NCBI GenBank assembly: GCA_022707425.1
Contig: JAKJAQ010000004.1
Location: 38,797-92,340, forward strand
Reading direction: 5' to 3'
From: Candidatus Babelota bacterium
Lineage (GTDB): Bacteria; Babelota; Babeliae; Babelales; JACPOV01
DNA length: 53,544 nucleotides
Shown in pieces: positions 16,793-24,756 of this stretch (position 1 is the first letter of the stretch; every line of letters starts with the position of its first letter). A program made the position numbers and the translations under genes. The notes under the pieces are model-generated. The model ran no database searches. It was not told the origin of the DNA and saw only the letters and a program-made list of their open reading frames with translations.

Positions 16793-18154
16793 ATGAACTC
16801 TGAAATGCTGCTGCATGAAATGCAACAACACCTTGATGAGCTAATTGCAAAAGATACTCCCGAGGCTCAAGCTCGCTGGCAAGAATTTTTACTCCTGCAT
16901 CCTGCCGATATTGCCCAGTTTTTAACCATGATTAGTCGAGAAGATGCACAAAAACTGTTTTTAGATTTATCTCAATCACTCAGGCTTGAGGTTTTTGCAG
17001 AGTTTATCACCCCCATGAAGGTCTTAGCTCTCTCATTTTTAACCGATCAAGACAAAGCTGGTATTTTGAACAATACCCCTATTGATGAATTGACTGATCT
17101 TTTTGATGAATTGTCAGATGAAGAACTTAAAGATTATCTGACGCTCCTCAGCACTCAAGACCGGCAAAAAGTGCTTTCATTGTTGAAATTTGACCCTGAA
17201 TCGGCCGGCGGTATTATGAATACCGATGTTTTAACCTTGCTCCAAGACTTTACGGTGGAAAAGTGTATTCATGTTCTGCAGCGGCTGCAACCGCGACGCG
17301 ATTTACATCAGCAAATTTATGTGACCGATCAAGATAATAGGCTTGTTGGACATATTCAGCTTGAAGATTTGGTATTGAAAAATCCAAAAGACCGCCTTTC
17401 CTCTTTTTTGCGCAAAAACGAGCTTGTTGTTCTTGCGACCGAAGATCGTGAAGAAGTTGCAAAAAAAATGATTCACTATGGTCTCATGACTGTTCCTGTT
17501 ATTAATGATCAAGAGCTTTTTCTTGGGGTTATTTCAAGCGATACGTTGGTCGACGTTATCGAAAAAGAAGCAAGTGAAGACGTGTACAGAATTTCGGCAA
17601 TGACGCCGATTAAATATCCCTATTTTGAGACTTCTTTTTTTAGAATCTTTTACGAACGAAGTTATATTTTAATTATTCTGCTTTTGGCACAATCATTTTC
17701 GAGCATAATTTTAAAATATTATGAATCTACCCTCTCAATGTGCGGTTTTCTTATTTATTTTATGACCATGTTGACGAGTACCGGAGGTAACTCAAGTAGC
17801 CAAACGTCTGCGCTCGTTATTCAGGGTATGGCAGCTGGTGAAATTAACCCAAACAATATTCATCGCTTTTTATTACGTGAATTAAGAATGGCATTTATGA
17901 TTGCCGGTGTGTTGAGTATTTTTTCATTTTTACGGGTATACTTTACCTACGGACAATTACTGGGAAGCTTCGCGGTTAGTTTGTCTCTCTTTTTTATCGT
18001 GCTGCTCTCTGTTTTGCTTGGTGCAGGAATTCCTATTGTGCTTAAACGATTCAATGTTGACCCGGCCTATGCTGCTGGACCGTTCTTAGCGACATTGATG
18101 GATATTTTTGGATTATTGATTTATTGTTATATCAGTAAATTAATTTTGTATTAA
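16793..18154 (+). CDS. mgtE: MgtE-type magnesium transporter
   Basis: MgtE is a homodimeric Mg2+ channel of the inner membrane gated by cytoplasmic Mg2+. The 453 residues hold the N domain (LHPADIAQFLTMISREDAQKL and similar, 1-130), FDPESAGGIMNTDVLTL, two CBS domains (QIYVTDQDNRLVGHIQLEDL and VPVINDQELFLGVISSD), then about five membrane segments from residue 285. The channel signature TSTGGNSSSQTSALVIQG and AGPFLATLMDIFGLLIY are both present. The start has a perfect AAGGAGG eight bases upstream. The 207-base leader (16586-16792) was checked for an M-box magnesium riboswitch; I could not build one. Confidence 0.96.
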   Translation: MNSEMLLHEMQQHLDELIAKDTPEAQARWQEFLLLHPADIAQFLTMISREDAQKLFLDLSQSLRLEVFAEFITPMKVLALSFLTDQDKAGILNNTPIDELTDLFDELSDEELKDYLTLLSTQDRQKVLSLLKFDPESAGGIMNTDVLTLLQDFTVEKCIHVLQRLQPRRDLHQQIYVTDQDNRLVGHIQLEDLVLKNPKDRLSSFLRKNELVVLATEDREEVAKKMIHYGLMTVPVINDQELFLGVISSDTLVDVIEKEASEDVYRISAMTPIKYPYFETSFFRIFYERSYILIILLLAQSFSSIILKYYESTLSMCGFLIYFMTMLTSTGGNSSSQTSALVIQGMAAGEINPNNIHRFLLRELRMAFMIAGVLSIFSFLRVYFTYGQLLGSFAVSLSLFFIVLLSVLLGAGIPIVLKRFNVDPAYAAGPFLATLMDIFGLLIYCYISKLILY

Positions 18155-18167
18155 ATCAGGCTTTTTC

Positions 18168-18196
18168 TTGACAAACAAGGGCTAAATTTATACGAT
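18168..18196 (+). promoter_or_regulatory. Sigma-70-type promoter for tRNA-Lys
   Basis: TTGACA (18168-18173), a 17-base spacer and TACGAT (18191-18196) lie 30 bases before the tRNA. The -35 is a perfect consensus and the spacing is ideal. Confidence 0.8.
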
Positions 18197-18225
18197 TTAA
18201 AAGTCTTATTTTTGAAATTTTTTCC

Positions 18226-18301
18226 GAGCCGCTAGCTCAGTCGGTAGAGCAACAGCCTTTTAAGCTGTGGGTCGTTGGTTCGAATCCAACGCGGCTCACC
18301 A
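18226..18301 (+). tRNA. tRNA-Lys (anticodon TTT), CCA encoded
   Basis: The acceptor stem pairs GAGCCGC (18226-18232) with GCGGCTC (18291-18297). D arm GCTC...GAGC, anticodon stem ACAGC/GCTGT with loop CTTTTAA (anticodon TTT at 18259-18261), and T arm GTTGG-TTCGAAT-CCAAC complete the cloverleaf. Discriminator A is followed by a genomic CCA. Confidence 0.97.
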
Positions 18302-18427
18302 TTCGCCGTCGCGCATAGCGCTAAGGCGTAATGTCACGCTAAAGTTTTTAACGAAAGCGGACACGCTTCCAGCCGTTGCCTGGCTGCGCCATTCTTTGCC
18401 TCATCGGTTCTGTCTGGTACATGCCAG

Positions 18428-18456
18428 TTGTTAATGTGTGCGAAGCATGGTACAAT
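18428..18456 (+). promoter_or_regulatory. Promoter for tRNA-Glu
   Basis: TTGTTA (18428-18433), 17-base spacer, TACAAT (18451-18456), ending 19 bases before the tRNA. It suggests the two tRNA genes are transcribed separately. Confidence 0.65.
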
Positions 18457-18475
18457 TCGGTTCGCATAGTTCTTA

Positions 18476-18553
18476 GTCCCTATCGTCTAGCCTGGTCCAG
18501 GACACCGCCCTTTCACGGCGAAAACAGGGGTTCGAATCCCCTTAGGGACGCCA
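18476..18553 (+). tRNA. tRNA-Glu (anticodon TTC), CCA encoded
   Basis: The acceptor stem pairs GTCCCTA with TAGGGAC; the T arm is CAGGGG-TTCGAAT-CCCCTT-like; the anticodon loop CTTTCAC gives TTC (18512-18514). The anticodon stem CCGCC/GGCGA has a C-A mismatch at its outer pair, where E. coli has C-G. Discriminator G and a genomic CCA follow. The CCA also begins a hairpin (18551-18577, CCAGTCATTTC against GAAATGCCTGG with one mismatch). Confidence 0.95.
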
Positions 18554-18624
18554 GTCATTTCCTTCAGAAATGCCTGGCAGGCCAGCTCCTCACGTTACAA
18601 TTTAAAAATGAACATTTTTTGTAT

Positions 18625-18882
18625 ATGTTTTACGTTTATTATCTTCAATCGCAATCTTTTTCTAATAAAACTTATATAGGTTTTACGTCAAATTTAAAAC
18701 AACGATTATTTGAACATAATGCAGGTAAATCTGTATATACCAAAGAATTTAAGCCATGGGTGCTAATAGGCTTTTTAGGATTTGATCAAGAATCTAAAGC
18801 TTTGCGATTTGAACGTTATTTGAAATCAAATGCGGGTAGAATTTTTTTAAAGCGCTATTTTAAAAATAATGAAGTTGGATAA
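18625..18882 (+). CDS. Small GIY-YIG nuclease-domain protein
   Basis: An 85-residue single-domain protein of the YhbQ/UPF0213 kind. The GIY-YIG core reads FYVYYLQ then KTYIGFTSNLKQRLFEHNAG, followed by FERYLKSNAGRIFLKRYF, the usual family end. The canonical GIY and YIG are replaced by VYY and YIG. Family members are structure-specific nucleases or of unknown role and are often spread as selfish-like genes. The frame is open further upstream through the tRNA-Glu gene; the ATG at 18625 is chosen because the domain begins there. No good ribosome-binding site is visible. It follows two tRNA genes and precedes a decayed relative. Confidence 0.85.
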   Translation: MFYVYYLQSQSFSNKTYIGFTSNLKQRLFEHNAGKSVYTKEFKPWVLIGFLGFDQESKALRFERYLKSNAGRIFLKRYFKNNEVG

Positions 18883-18927
18883 ATGTATAATGCAGGCTTG
18901 TCCGGCGTAACTTTATGTGAAGCCTGG

Positions 18928-19069
18928 ATGGTTCGATTCATACTGCGCAGTATCGGCCATGGAAATTAGAAATGTATCTGGTATTTACTGCCCAAGCAAA
19001 AGCTAAAGAATTTGAGCGATATTTAAAATCTCAGTCGGGCAGAGCATTTGCACAAAAAAGATTTTGGTG
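18928..19069 (+). pseudogene. Decayed second GIY-YIG gene
   Basis: An ATG at 18928 opens with MVRFILRS, like the first strand of GIY-YIG proteins (MVYFVYILRS type), but stops after 13 codons. In another frame from 18921 to the stop at 19069 the DNA reads HTAQYRPWKLEMYLVF, then KAKEFERYLKSQSGRAFAQKRFW. That is the C-terminal half of the same domain. The YIG and catalytic Arg region is missing. An internal deletion with a frameshift explains both parts. The fragment is not a close copy of the intact neighbour, so it is an older or separate insertion. Confidence 0.8.
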
Positions 19070-19102
19070 AAATTTTTGTCTTAATAAGTCAGAGGATTAT
19101 GT

Positions 19103-19942
19103 ATGATCACTATTTTATTAACGGCGCTTTTGCTGCTTAACACGCACAGTTATGCCAACTCATTAGAAAAAACAAATGCTTTACATCAGGAAGTGGCAAC
19201 ACATAAAAATCCTAACATTACCGCAGAAACTCATCCAATCATCTATCGCATGATTGAAGAGTTAGCAATGAAAGCACATGTTGCAATGCCACGGTACATT
19301 ACTCTTTATCCAGCAGAATACAAGATTGTTTCTGAAAATGGCGCAATAATAAAAGGAGAACATGAGATTGGTGCCTATGCAGATTGTTTTGGTGATTTGC
19401 ATATTTGCCAGGAGCTTGTAGCCCATTTATCGTTTGAGGAAATTCAAGGTATCCTTGCCATTGCGATTGCAGAAAAAGCAATAAACAAACCGATGCGAGT
19501 TGCTCTAACAGGAATTACTACTTTTGGTGTGACCCTTGGTTTGATCTATTTTTTCAACCATGCGCACAATTCCAATTTAAAAAAACCTGAAATCAACGAT
19601 CAAGAAAAGCGTGCATCAACTATGGTAGAAAAACTTTTCTTTCTCATGATCATGCCTGCATTAGCAACCAGTAAACTTGTTGCAAATTACTTACAAAAGA
19701 CAATTGATTTAAAAGCAACAGAGTTATTAACGGTCAAAAATGTTATAGATGGTCTTAAAGGCATTGCAAAAACTAAAGAAGAATATTTTAAAGAAAATGC
19801 ATTCAGCAGAATCGCCCAAATGCTTAAACTCAAAAAAATTGTTAATACTTTGTTGTATCCAATACGCGCTTTTACTTTAAAAGAAAGAATAGATTATTTA
19901 AATCAAGAACTTAAGCAATGCAATCATTTAGCATTATCCTAA
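19103..19942 (+). CDS. M48-like secreted protein without the zinc site (pseudopeptidase)
   Basis: A 279-residue exported protein (signal MITILLTALLLLNTHSYA). It aligns by eye with the M48 metallopeptidase at 22543-23472. GDLHICQELVAHLSFEEIQ faces GVIYLGDKFLENHSPKQAE; ILAIAIAEKAIN faces VVGHEIAHLQLN; NYLQKTIDLKATE faces RYQEQQADLRAAE; LKERIDYL faces PEARIEYL. The HEIAH motif thus reads IAIAE and the third ligand Glu reads Gln, so it should not bind zinc or cut peptides. The Asp of the second motif is kept. A membrane segment lies near residue 135-152. A role as regulator or decoy for the active paralogue is possible. AGAGGA precedes the start. Confidence 0.7.
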   Translation: MITILLTALLLLNTHSYANSLEKTNALHQEVATHKNPNITAETHPIIYRMIEELAMKAHVAMPRYITLYPAEYKIVSENGAIIKGEHEIGAYADCFGDLHICQELVAHLSFEEIQGILAIAIAEKAINKPMRVALTGITTFGVTLGLIYFFNHAHNSNLKKPEINDQEKRASTMVEKLFFLMIMPALATSKLVANYLQKTIDLKATELLTVKNVIDGLKGIAKTKEEYFKENAFSRIAQMLKLKKIVNTLLYPIRAFTLKERIDYLNQELKQCNHLALS

Positions 19943-20016
19943 AAAAAATAATGAAACCTATTTAAAAAATATTTTATATGTAGGACATGAATGATAACAG
20001 GTTGTTACAGTAAGTT

Positions 20017-20796
20017 ATGAAAAGAAAAATTACAAGCATTATGCATGATCCACTCCTTGATACGATCAGAATCAACTTGCCATCGTCTATTGATTTTACG
20101 GAATATCCCTATTCATTACCTATTATAAGAAATCTTCACGAGATTAAATTTACTTCAAAGGTAACTTTTTTTGTGGGAGAAAACGGTACCGGTAAATCGA
20201 CACTGGTAGAAGCCATCGCGCACAAAATTGGTTTTGGTGCAGAAGGTGGCAGTAAAAATATCTCATTTAAAACATCCGCAGATACGGTGTATTCAGGTGC
20301 ACAGAAGTTAGCTGATCACACGACTCTTTCATGGCGACAGAAACCAAAAGATGGTTATTTTTTCAGGGCAGAGAGCTTTTATACGGTTGCAAATTATCTT
20401 GATTCCATTGAACGCGAATCTGGTGGTGCTTATGGATCTTACGGTGGAAAATCACTTCATCAGCAATCACATGGCGAAAGTTTTTTATCATTTTTTCAAA
20501 ACAGAATCAAAGATGGATTTTTTATTCTTGATGAACCAGAAGGTGCATTGTCACCACAGCGACAACTTTCGTTATTGATAATTATTCAACAGTTGTGTAA
20601 AAAATTTAATACACAGTTTATTATTGCTACGCATTCGCCATTGTTGTTAGCCTATCCAGCAGCTACTATTTATTCGTTTGATAATAATTCGTTGGAAAAA
20701 ATTAATTATACCCAAACATCGCATTATCAAATTACAAAACAGTTTCTGAATAATCCTGAGTTCTACTTAAAAAATTTGTTTGCAGATAACATGTAG
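20017..20796 (+). CDS. ABC-type (RecF/SMC-like) AAA ATPase
   Basis: A 259-residue predicted ATPase of the AAA_21/AAA_23 type. Walker A is FVGENGTGKSTLVEAIA (about residue 52), the signature-like part is QQSHGESFLSFF (about 150), Walker B is GFFILDEPEGALSP (about 168) and the H-loop is FIIATHSPLLL (about 207). No coiled coil, membrane part or DNA-binding domain is fused to it. Relatives are found alone or as one half of OLD/abortive-infection pairs, but no partner nuclease or toxin is next to it. Function is unknown; ATP binding is secure. Confidence 0.85.
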   Translation: MKRKITSIMHDPLLDTIRINLPSSIDFTEYPYSLPIIRNLHEIKFTSKVTFFVGENGTGKSTLVEAIAHKIGFGAEGGSKNISFKTSADTVYSGAQKLADHTTLSWRQKPKDGYFFRAESFYTVANYLDSIERESGGAYGSYGGKSLHQQSHGESFLSFFQNRIKDGFFILDEPEGALSPQRQLSLLIIIQQLCKKFNTQFIIATHSPLLLAYPAATIYSFDNNSLEKINYTQTSHYQITKQFLNNPEFYLKNLFADNM

Positions 20797-20859
20797 TGTT
20801 AAATGAACCGTTGGTCGTTTGTTTACTTTTATCAAAAAAAAGACCACGAAAACATTGTT

Positions 20860-21597
20860 CTAATAATTTCCATAGATTGCATAGGTTGTATATTCTTCAA
20901 ATCCTACTTTCTGTGCTAAAGGCAATCCTTCAGGTGAGGCCATTAAAAGGGCAGCATGATACCCCTGATCTTTTGCTAATAATAATGGAAGAGCAATTAT
21001 TGCGCTCCCTACACCATTACGCCGAAATTGTTTTAATGTTCCTACAAAATGAATAGAGACATGATCTTCGTGATAAATAAGCATGCATGTAGAAGCTGGC
21101 TCACCATGATAATAACCTATATAGAATTTGATATTTTCTTGCGCTCGGTTTTTGAGAAACTGTAATGCTTTAATAAATTCTGCTTTGTTTTCTACATAAT
21201 TATAAATTTGTGATGTGAGAGAAACCCAGATATTAAAGTCGTCCTTTTCTACAGCTTCTTTGACGGTAATGTCAGTTTGAGTTGCGCAGGATAGTTGCTG
21301 CAGATTAAGAAACAGTGCTGGAAAATATCCTTTAAAAAAGAAAGACGAATCTTCCAGTAACTGCCGATTTTGCCTATCTTGTGCATCGATAATCCAAGTG
21401 AAAGGCATGTTGTCAAAAAAAACTTTAATGTGTTCAATATCTGTTGGTGATAGAGGACCAGTATTAAACACGCGATTAAAGCGACCTATGTTGCCTTCTG
21501 TTTTCATTGCTAAACAGTTACCAACTTGGTAATCAATAAACTGATTATGACCAAAATTCATAAAAAGAAGGCTTTGCAAGAATAGTAGATGATTCAT
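20860..21597 (-). CDS. GNAT-family N-acetyltransferase
   Basis: A 245-residue protein whose C-terminal half is a GNAT domain. It has ASTCMLIYHEDHVSIHFVG (strand 4), the acetyl-CoA loop LKQFRRNGVGSAII (about residues 200-213), then HAALLMASPEGLPLAQKVGF, the usual end. The N-terminal half looks like the FR47/YjdJ-type lead region. The first residues MNHLLFLQSLLFM are hydrophobic. A start at 21561 would remove them, but no ribosome-binding site favours either choice. The substrate is unknown. It converges with the ATPase gene. Confidence 0.8.
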   Translation of the reverse strand: MNHLLFLQSLLFMNFGHNQFIDYQVGNCLAMKTEGNIGRFNRVFNTGPLSPTDIEHIKVFFDNMPFTWIIDAQDRQNRQLLEDSSFFFKGYFPALFLNLQQLSCATQTDITVKEAVEKDDFNIWVSLTSQIYNYVENKAEFIKALQFLKNRAQENIKFYIGYYHGEPASTCMLIYHEDHVSIHFVGTLKQFRRNGVGSAIIALPLLLAKDQGYHAALLMASPEGLPLAQKVGFEEYTTYAIYGNY

Positions 21598-21682
21598 CCT
21601 TTTTTCCTTTTGCTAAAAAAAGATATTAGTAATAACATTTTTTATGTAATTCTATTTTTACAAATTTTTTAGGAGAGTTTGT

Positions 21683-22537
21683 ATGTTGTACAAAAATCTT
21701 TTTTTGTTCATTTCATTTAATTGTCTCACTTTGTGCAATCAATCTAATTTTGAATCTGCCTGGAATGGCGAAAAATATGATAAAAATTCAGAACGGCAAT
21801 ATAACTGTGGCGTTGCTGCAATTGAATCGTTCAATTTGCGCGGTGACGAAAAAGTTTTAGATATTGGGTGTGGTAATGGAAAAATTACTGCCTTATGTGC
21901 ACAGAGATTGCCTGCAGGATTTTTAACAGCAATAGATATTTCACCAAGCATGCTCGAATTTGCTAAAAACAATTATGGCGATGCAAACAATATCAATTTT
22001 TTGCTTCAAGATGTGACAACCATGAATTATGAAGAAGAGTTTGATTTTGTCTATTCAATTTTTTGTTTGCATTGGGTCAAAGAGCCAGAAACTGCGATGC
22101 ACAATATTGCTCGTGCCCTGAAGCCCGGCGGCAAAGCAGTTTTATATATTTCATTACCAAATGACTTTAATATAAAGTTTAAAGAGGTGTTTGGTAATAT
22201 AATGAACACGCCAGAGTGGAATCAATACAAAGAGAGCATATTCTATACTCATTTTCCAATAACCACTGAAACGTGGCTCAATTATGCAGAACAAAATAAT
22301 TTAAAAACTAACTTCAACGCAACGTGCGATAACATTGTTTATGAAAATTATGATGCATTTAAAAAGCGTTTTACCGCGTTTGGTTTAGGTTCAGAAATAT
22401 TGGGCGTTATGGGTAATGAAATTGGCAATTGTTTTATCGATGATTGCTTAGAACAATTTTATCGTGCGCTTGGGTTAAGACTTAATGATCCAATTGTCTG
22501 GCAATCAGACCGGTTAATTCTTACATTAACTAAATAA
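21683..22537 (+). CDS. Class I SAM methyltransferase with an N-terminal signal-like segment
   Basis: A 284-residue methyltransferase resembling trans-aconitate methyltransferase or juvenile-hormone acid methyltransferase. Motif I is VLDIGCGNGKITALCA (about residue 58), then AIDISPSMLEFA, LLQDVTTMNYEEEFDFVYSIFCLHWV and ALKPGGKAVLYISLP. Before the domain is MLYKNLFLFISFNCLTLC, which looks like a signal peptide or membrane anchor and is unusual for this family. AGGAGA six bases before the ATG supports that start. It ends five bases before the convergent M48 peptidase gene. Substrate unknown; the small carboxylic acids used by related enzymes are only a guide. Confidence 0.87.
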   Translation: MLYKNLFLFISFNCLTLCNQSNFESAWNGEKYDKNSERQYNCGVAAIESFNLRGDEKVLDIGCGNGKITALCAQRLPAGFLTAIDISPSMLEFAKNNYGDANNINFLLQDVTTMNYEEEFDFVYSIFCLHWVKEPETAMHNIARALKPGGKAVLYISLPNDFNIKFKEVFGNIMNTPEWNQYKESIFYTHFPITTETWLNYAEQNNLKTNFNATCDNIVYENYDAFKKRFTAFGLGSEILGVMGNEIGNCFIDDCLEQFYRALGLRLNDPIVWQSDRLILTLTK

Positions 22538-22542
22538 AAATT

Positions 22543-23472
22543 TTATTTTGGTAAGGCTTTTAAATATTCAATTCGAGCTTCGGGCGATGGATGAAGTCCA
22601 AAGAGAATCGAATTTGCTTTTGAAAAAAGATTGATCGGATTGAACCATGAATATTTAGTTTGTTCTTTAGGTAAATATTTTTCAAAGAACGAAATGCCTC
22701 CTTCGATTTGCCCAGTTTTTTCAGCGGCTCGCAAATCGGCCTGCTGTTCTTGATACCGAGAAAGAGCACAATAACCAAATTTGATGATGAAAAACCAAAG
22801 CAACGGATTTTCAATAATACTTTTATTAAGTTTTTTTGAAAGTTCAATTAATTTATAGAGCGTAGTTCCTGGCTTGGGAGCATATTTGATTTCAATAATT
22901 TTAATAAATGCTGCAAACAGCACTGGCGAAAGTGTAAGCAGGGCAGTAGATAAAGTTCTTTTAATTGCGTGATTTAGTTGCAAGTGAGCTATTTCATGAC
23001 CAACAACAAATTCAGCTTGCTTTGGGCTATGATTTTCAAGAAATTTATCACCTAAATAAATAACGCCTTTGTGCGCACAAGCATGTGATACTTCTGGACT
23101 AATAATAATTTTATTAGGATCCAACTCGAATGACATTTTTCTGCAAGCATCTTCGATTGGTGATGGAACCGAAGATAAGGTTTTTCCTGAAGGTGCGTTG
23201 TTAAATGCATTAGTAGCAGAATAGGCAAAAAGAGTGGCCGCCGTTAACAGTTGACTTTCAAAAGAAAGAAGAGCCGACTTTATTTTTCCAAAAAAAGTGG
23301 TGCCAAAAGTTCTTTGTTTATCAGCAGGTACCGCTGTGTTATCTTGGGTAGATTCAACAAGTGACTGTGCGTTATTTTCAACCGATGTTGACTGCATTGC
23401 AAACGCTGCAGACTGTAAGAAGAGTAACCCTAAAACAAACGTTGATTTGACCAGTTTCTTAAAATAATTCAT
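22543..23472 (-). CDS. Exported M48 family metallopeptidase
   Basis: A 309-residue zinc peptidase with a signal peptide (FVLGLLFLQSAAFA, then MQS). The active site is VVGHEIAHLQLNH (about residue 155) with the third ligand Glu in RYQEQQADLRAAEK (about 240). A hydrophobic stretch (LLTLSPVLFAAFIKII) lies between them. The end, GLHPSPEARIEYLKAL, is typical of BepA/LoiP/HtpX-like M48 enzymes. Its likely job is periplasmic quality control of outer-membrane or secreted proteins. The enzymatically dead paralogue lies at 19103-19942. Confidence 0.9.
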   Translation of the reverse strand: MNYFKKLVKSTFVLGLLFLQSAAFAMQSTSVENNAQSLVESTQDNTAVPADKQRTFGTTFFGKIKSALLSFESQLLTAATLFAYSATNAFNNAPSGKTLSSVPSPIEDACRKMSFELDPNKIIISPEVSHACAHKGVIYLGDKFLENHSPKQAEFVVGHEIAHLQLNHAIKRTLSTALLTLSPVLFAAFIKIIEIKYAPKPGTTLYKLIELSKKLNKSIIENPLLWFFIIKFGYCALSRYQEQQADLRAAEKTGQIEGGISFFEKYLPKEQTKYSWFNPINLFSKANSILFGLHPSPEARIEYLKALPK

Positions 23473-23642
23473 AACGAACCTCCAATAATATTCTATTATA
23501 AATTATTAATTAGTTTTGTCAAAAATAAGCTTTAAAATAAGCCATTGTTTATAATAAAGTATTAAATTTGTCCAAAGTATTGTATGTAGCGCTTAATTTA
23601 TTTATATTCTCTTAAACATAAATTTAGGAATTATTAGAAAAT

Positions 23643-24239
23643 ATGAATCAAAGAACATTAACACAAGAAAAATTGAGCATTTTAACTGATGCCTTGTATT
23701 TTCTCAAAATGACTCAATTAAAAAGAGCATGTGATCTTTTTCAATTACCAACCGAGGGTAAAAAAATTGAACTGATTAAACGTATTTTGACATTTGTGCA
23801 AACAGGAAAAATCATTCACGCTCCTACCATTCCTGAAGAGTCGCATGCGCGAAACTATCCGGTTCAAGCAATAAGCAGTTCTGCGCTCATGCTCTATGGT
23901 TCATATAAAAATGACGCAGAAACCCGAGCATTTTTTAAAAAAATAATTGGACCACATTTTCATTTTACAGCATTTGGTATCGATTGGTTGAACGAACTTT
24001 GGCTCAATGGAAACCCGCCAACGTATCAAGAGTTTGCAGACTATTGGAGTGAAGAAACAGCGCGTCGAAAAGACAAAAGAGTTAAACCCAAAGATGAATG
24101 GCGCTATATAAATTTCTTGCAACACATGCAAAAAGAACAACCATCACTTTCTAAAACTGAATTAATGAAGAAATGGAAAAAGCTTCAAGCAGATAACGCG
24201 CGCACTGCTTTTGAAATTTTACAATCGATCAAAAATTAA
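23643..24239 (+). CDS. SAP-domain protein
   Basis: A 198-residue protein. Residues 8-52 read LSILTDALYFLKMTQLKRAC, then LFQLPTEGKKIELIKRIL. This is the two-helix SAP pattern that usually binds DNA. The rest (HFTAFGIDWLN..., PPTYQEFADYWSEE, then many Lys/Glu) resembles a conserved domain of small bacterial SAP proteins. No catalytic motif is seen. An AGGA lies about 12 bases before the start. It overlaps the convergent gene at 24236 by four bases. Confidence 0.75.
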   Translation: MNQRTLTQEKLSILTDALYFLKMTQLKRACDLFQLPTEGKKIELIKRILTFVQTGKIIHAPTIPEESHARNYPVQAISSSALMLYGSYKNDAETRAFFKKIIGPHFHFTAFGIDWLNELWLNGNPPTYQEFADYWSEETARRKDKRVKPKDEWRYINFLQHMQKEQPSLSKTELMKKWKKLQADNARTAFEILQSIKN

Positions 24240-24532
24240 TTTTTTTGAAATATCTTTTTTACTTGACCGGTGGGATTATAAGCTAACTGTATGTGGCGAG
24301 TGATAGTGCCTTTTGCATCTATCAGATCAAGCTCTTGCAAGATCTTGCGTGATTGAAGATCAGATATTAGGTAATTCGGATTTTTTAATTTTTCTAAGAA
24401 ATCATTTTTTGCCTGTTTATTTTCATCTTTTAATAATATTTGCAGAATATATGGTGCGGTTTTTTGAATATGCATTGCTCCAATAATTTGAGTACATAAA
24501 CTTAATATGAGTATAAACATACATTTCTTCAT
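24236..24532 (-). CDS. Small secreted protein of unknown function
   Basis: A 98-residue protein with a signal peptide (MKKCMFILILSLCTQIIGA, then MHI). The mature part is about 80 residues, mixed charged, with helical character (ILQILLKDENKQAKNDFLEKL). AGGA lies upstream. It overlaps the SAP gene by four bases at its end. No family recognised. Confidence 0.6.
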   Translation of the reverse strand: MKKCMFILILSLCTQIIGAMHIQKTAPYILQILLKDENKQAKNDFLEKLKNPNYLISDLQSRKILQELDLIDAKGTITRHIQLAYNPTGQVKKIFQKN

Positions 24533-24756
24533 AAAAATTATTCCTAACTAGTTCCATTGCTTCTTTTAATTGATCAATCATAATTATTGTTGAATTATAT
24601 CTAAAAGATTTGGCTCTTGATACATTGGCGCAGTTCAATCACTGATGATTAAGGATTTTAGTATGAATATAATCGACATTTTTACAAAATGCTGGATTGT
24701 AGTTTTTTCAAAAAAAAGTATATTATTTTCAGTAATTTTTTTGGGGAGAAGTGGTC

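Noticed and set aside
18376-18624. Upstream extension of the GIY-YIG reading frame
   Set aside because: The frame runs through the tRNA-Glu gene and encodes nothing like the family before residue 84; openness is by chance.
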